A stretch of 47,714 bases of DNA, from positions 1 through 47,714 of the forward strand of contig JAFXCT010000095.1 of NCBI GenBank assembly GCA_017521365.1, in the 5' to 3' direction. The DNA comes from Clostridia bacterium. GTDB lineage: Bacteria; Bacillota; Clostridia; Oscillospirales; Acutalibacteraceae. Shown in pieces: positions 47,438-47,714 of this stretch (within the stretch, counting starts at the first letter, position 1; each line of letters opens with the position of its first letter). The position numbers and the translations under genes were made by a program. The notes beneath the pieces are model-generated. The model worked only from the letters and a program-made list of their open reading frames with translations. It had not been told where the DNA came from and made no database searches.

Positions 47438-47714
47438 AATGATAGAAAATGCCGAGGAGGCTGAGCTCCTGCGTGAGTTTTCAACGGACAGCTTCGGTCT
47501 TACCGTTGCCTCGCTTGTTACTGCTTATCCGCCCGAGCTCGATATATGCCGAAGCTGGATGCAGATTGTCGGCGACGAAATGACGGCAGGCATCTGCTCT
47601 CACGGCGGTGAAATCGTCCTCTGGTCAACACTGCGTGCAGATTATGAGGAGCTTGCCGAATTTATCAAAACAATAGGCTATACCAATATTCTCTGCCGTG
47701 CAAGGGATGTTGTA
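47430..47714 (+). CDS. Probable GNAT-type acetyltransferase, 3' end outside window
   Basis: The first 95 codons are visible from ATG 47430, overlapping the second M42 gene by 8 bases. The visible part (MLKMIENAEEAELLREFSTD; ...YEELAEFIKTIGYTNILCRA) resembles the atypical N-terminal half seen in Clostridial GNAT proteins, where the acetyl-CoA site lies further on. No catalytic motif is inside the window, so the call is tentative. Overlap with the peptidase gene implies translational coupling. Confidence 0.45.
   Translation, partial: MLKMIENAEEAELLREFSTDSFGLTVASLVTAYPPELDICRSWMQIVGDEMTAGICSHGGEIVLWSTLRADYEELAEFIKTIGYTNILCRARDVV

Overview
The window looks like a chromosomal segment of a gut-type Clostridia, most likely an Oscillospirales/Ruminococcaceae-like member. 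The evidence is the Firmicutes housekeeping order PhoH-YbeY-DgkA-Era-YqzL-RecO, the MrnC-Obg pair, strong AGGAGG-type ribosome sites with many TTG starts, a dockerin-bearing secreted protein, and a rich set of glycoside hydrolases. The assignment is inference from gene content; there is no rRNA in the window.

Layout. 1-15.2 kb is an AT-richer accessory region. It holds a partial SPFH protein, two XRE regulators, a rhamnosidase-like GH78 protein coupled to a TRIC channel, a minus-strand HAD / FkbM methyltransferase / metallophosphoesterase operon, a convergent GH125/GH92 alpha-mannosidase pair and a secreted GH78 enzyme. 15.2-15.9 kb holds a hairpin array (array A) and four minus-strand tRNAs (Gly, Arg, His, Gln in transcription order). 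16-24 kb holds a 1658-residue dockerin/GLUG protein, a GH2 enzyme and an alpha/beta hydrolase. 24.1-25.1 kb is an inserted element of about 1 kb carrying a second hairpin array (array B) and a four-helix-bundle plus zinc-ribbon gene pair. 25-37.5 kb mixes a membrane-anchored beta-helix protein, a YgjP-type metallopeptidase, a CPBP-like membrane protein, a small acidic peptide, AlaX, a GNAT-GH78 fusion, a secreted hydrolase, YitT, MrnC, Obg and DUF1015. 37.7-42.2 kb is the PhoH to RecO housekeeping operon. 42.3-47.7 kb holds a 2-hydroxyacid dehydrogenase, a VTT membrane protein, galactokinase and two M42 peptidases.

The most interesting structure is the pair of hairpin arrays. Array A (15270-15436) uses the spacer TGAAGT and array B (24920-25091) uses AGTGTTATT. 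Both have four forward copies followed by four reverse-complement copies at almost the same distances, with short hairpins between them. Array B lies just upstream of a consensus promoter driving the four-helix-bundle protein. The whole 974-bp unit (24145-25118) appears to have inserted into the tetraloop of a bidirectional terminator, leaving CTTC on both sides. I infer a structured mobile DNA element family, array A being a gene-less relative.

Metabolically the window points to harvest of rhamnose-, mannose- and galactose-containing glycans. Extracellular dockerin, GH78 and esterase-type proteins could feed cytoplasmic GH125, GH92, GH2, GH78 and GalK. The specific substrates are inferred from families only.
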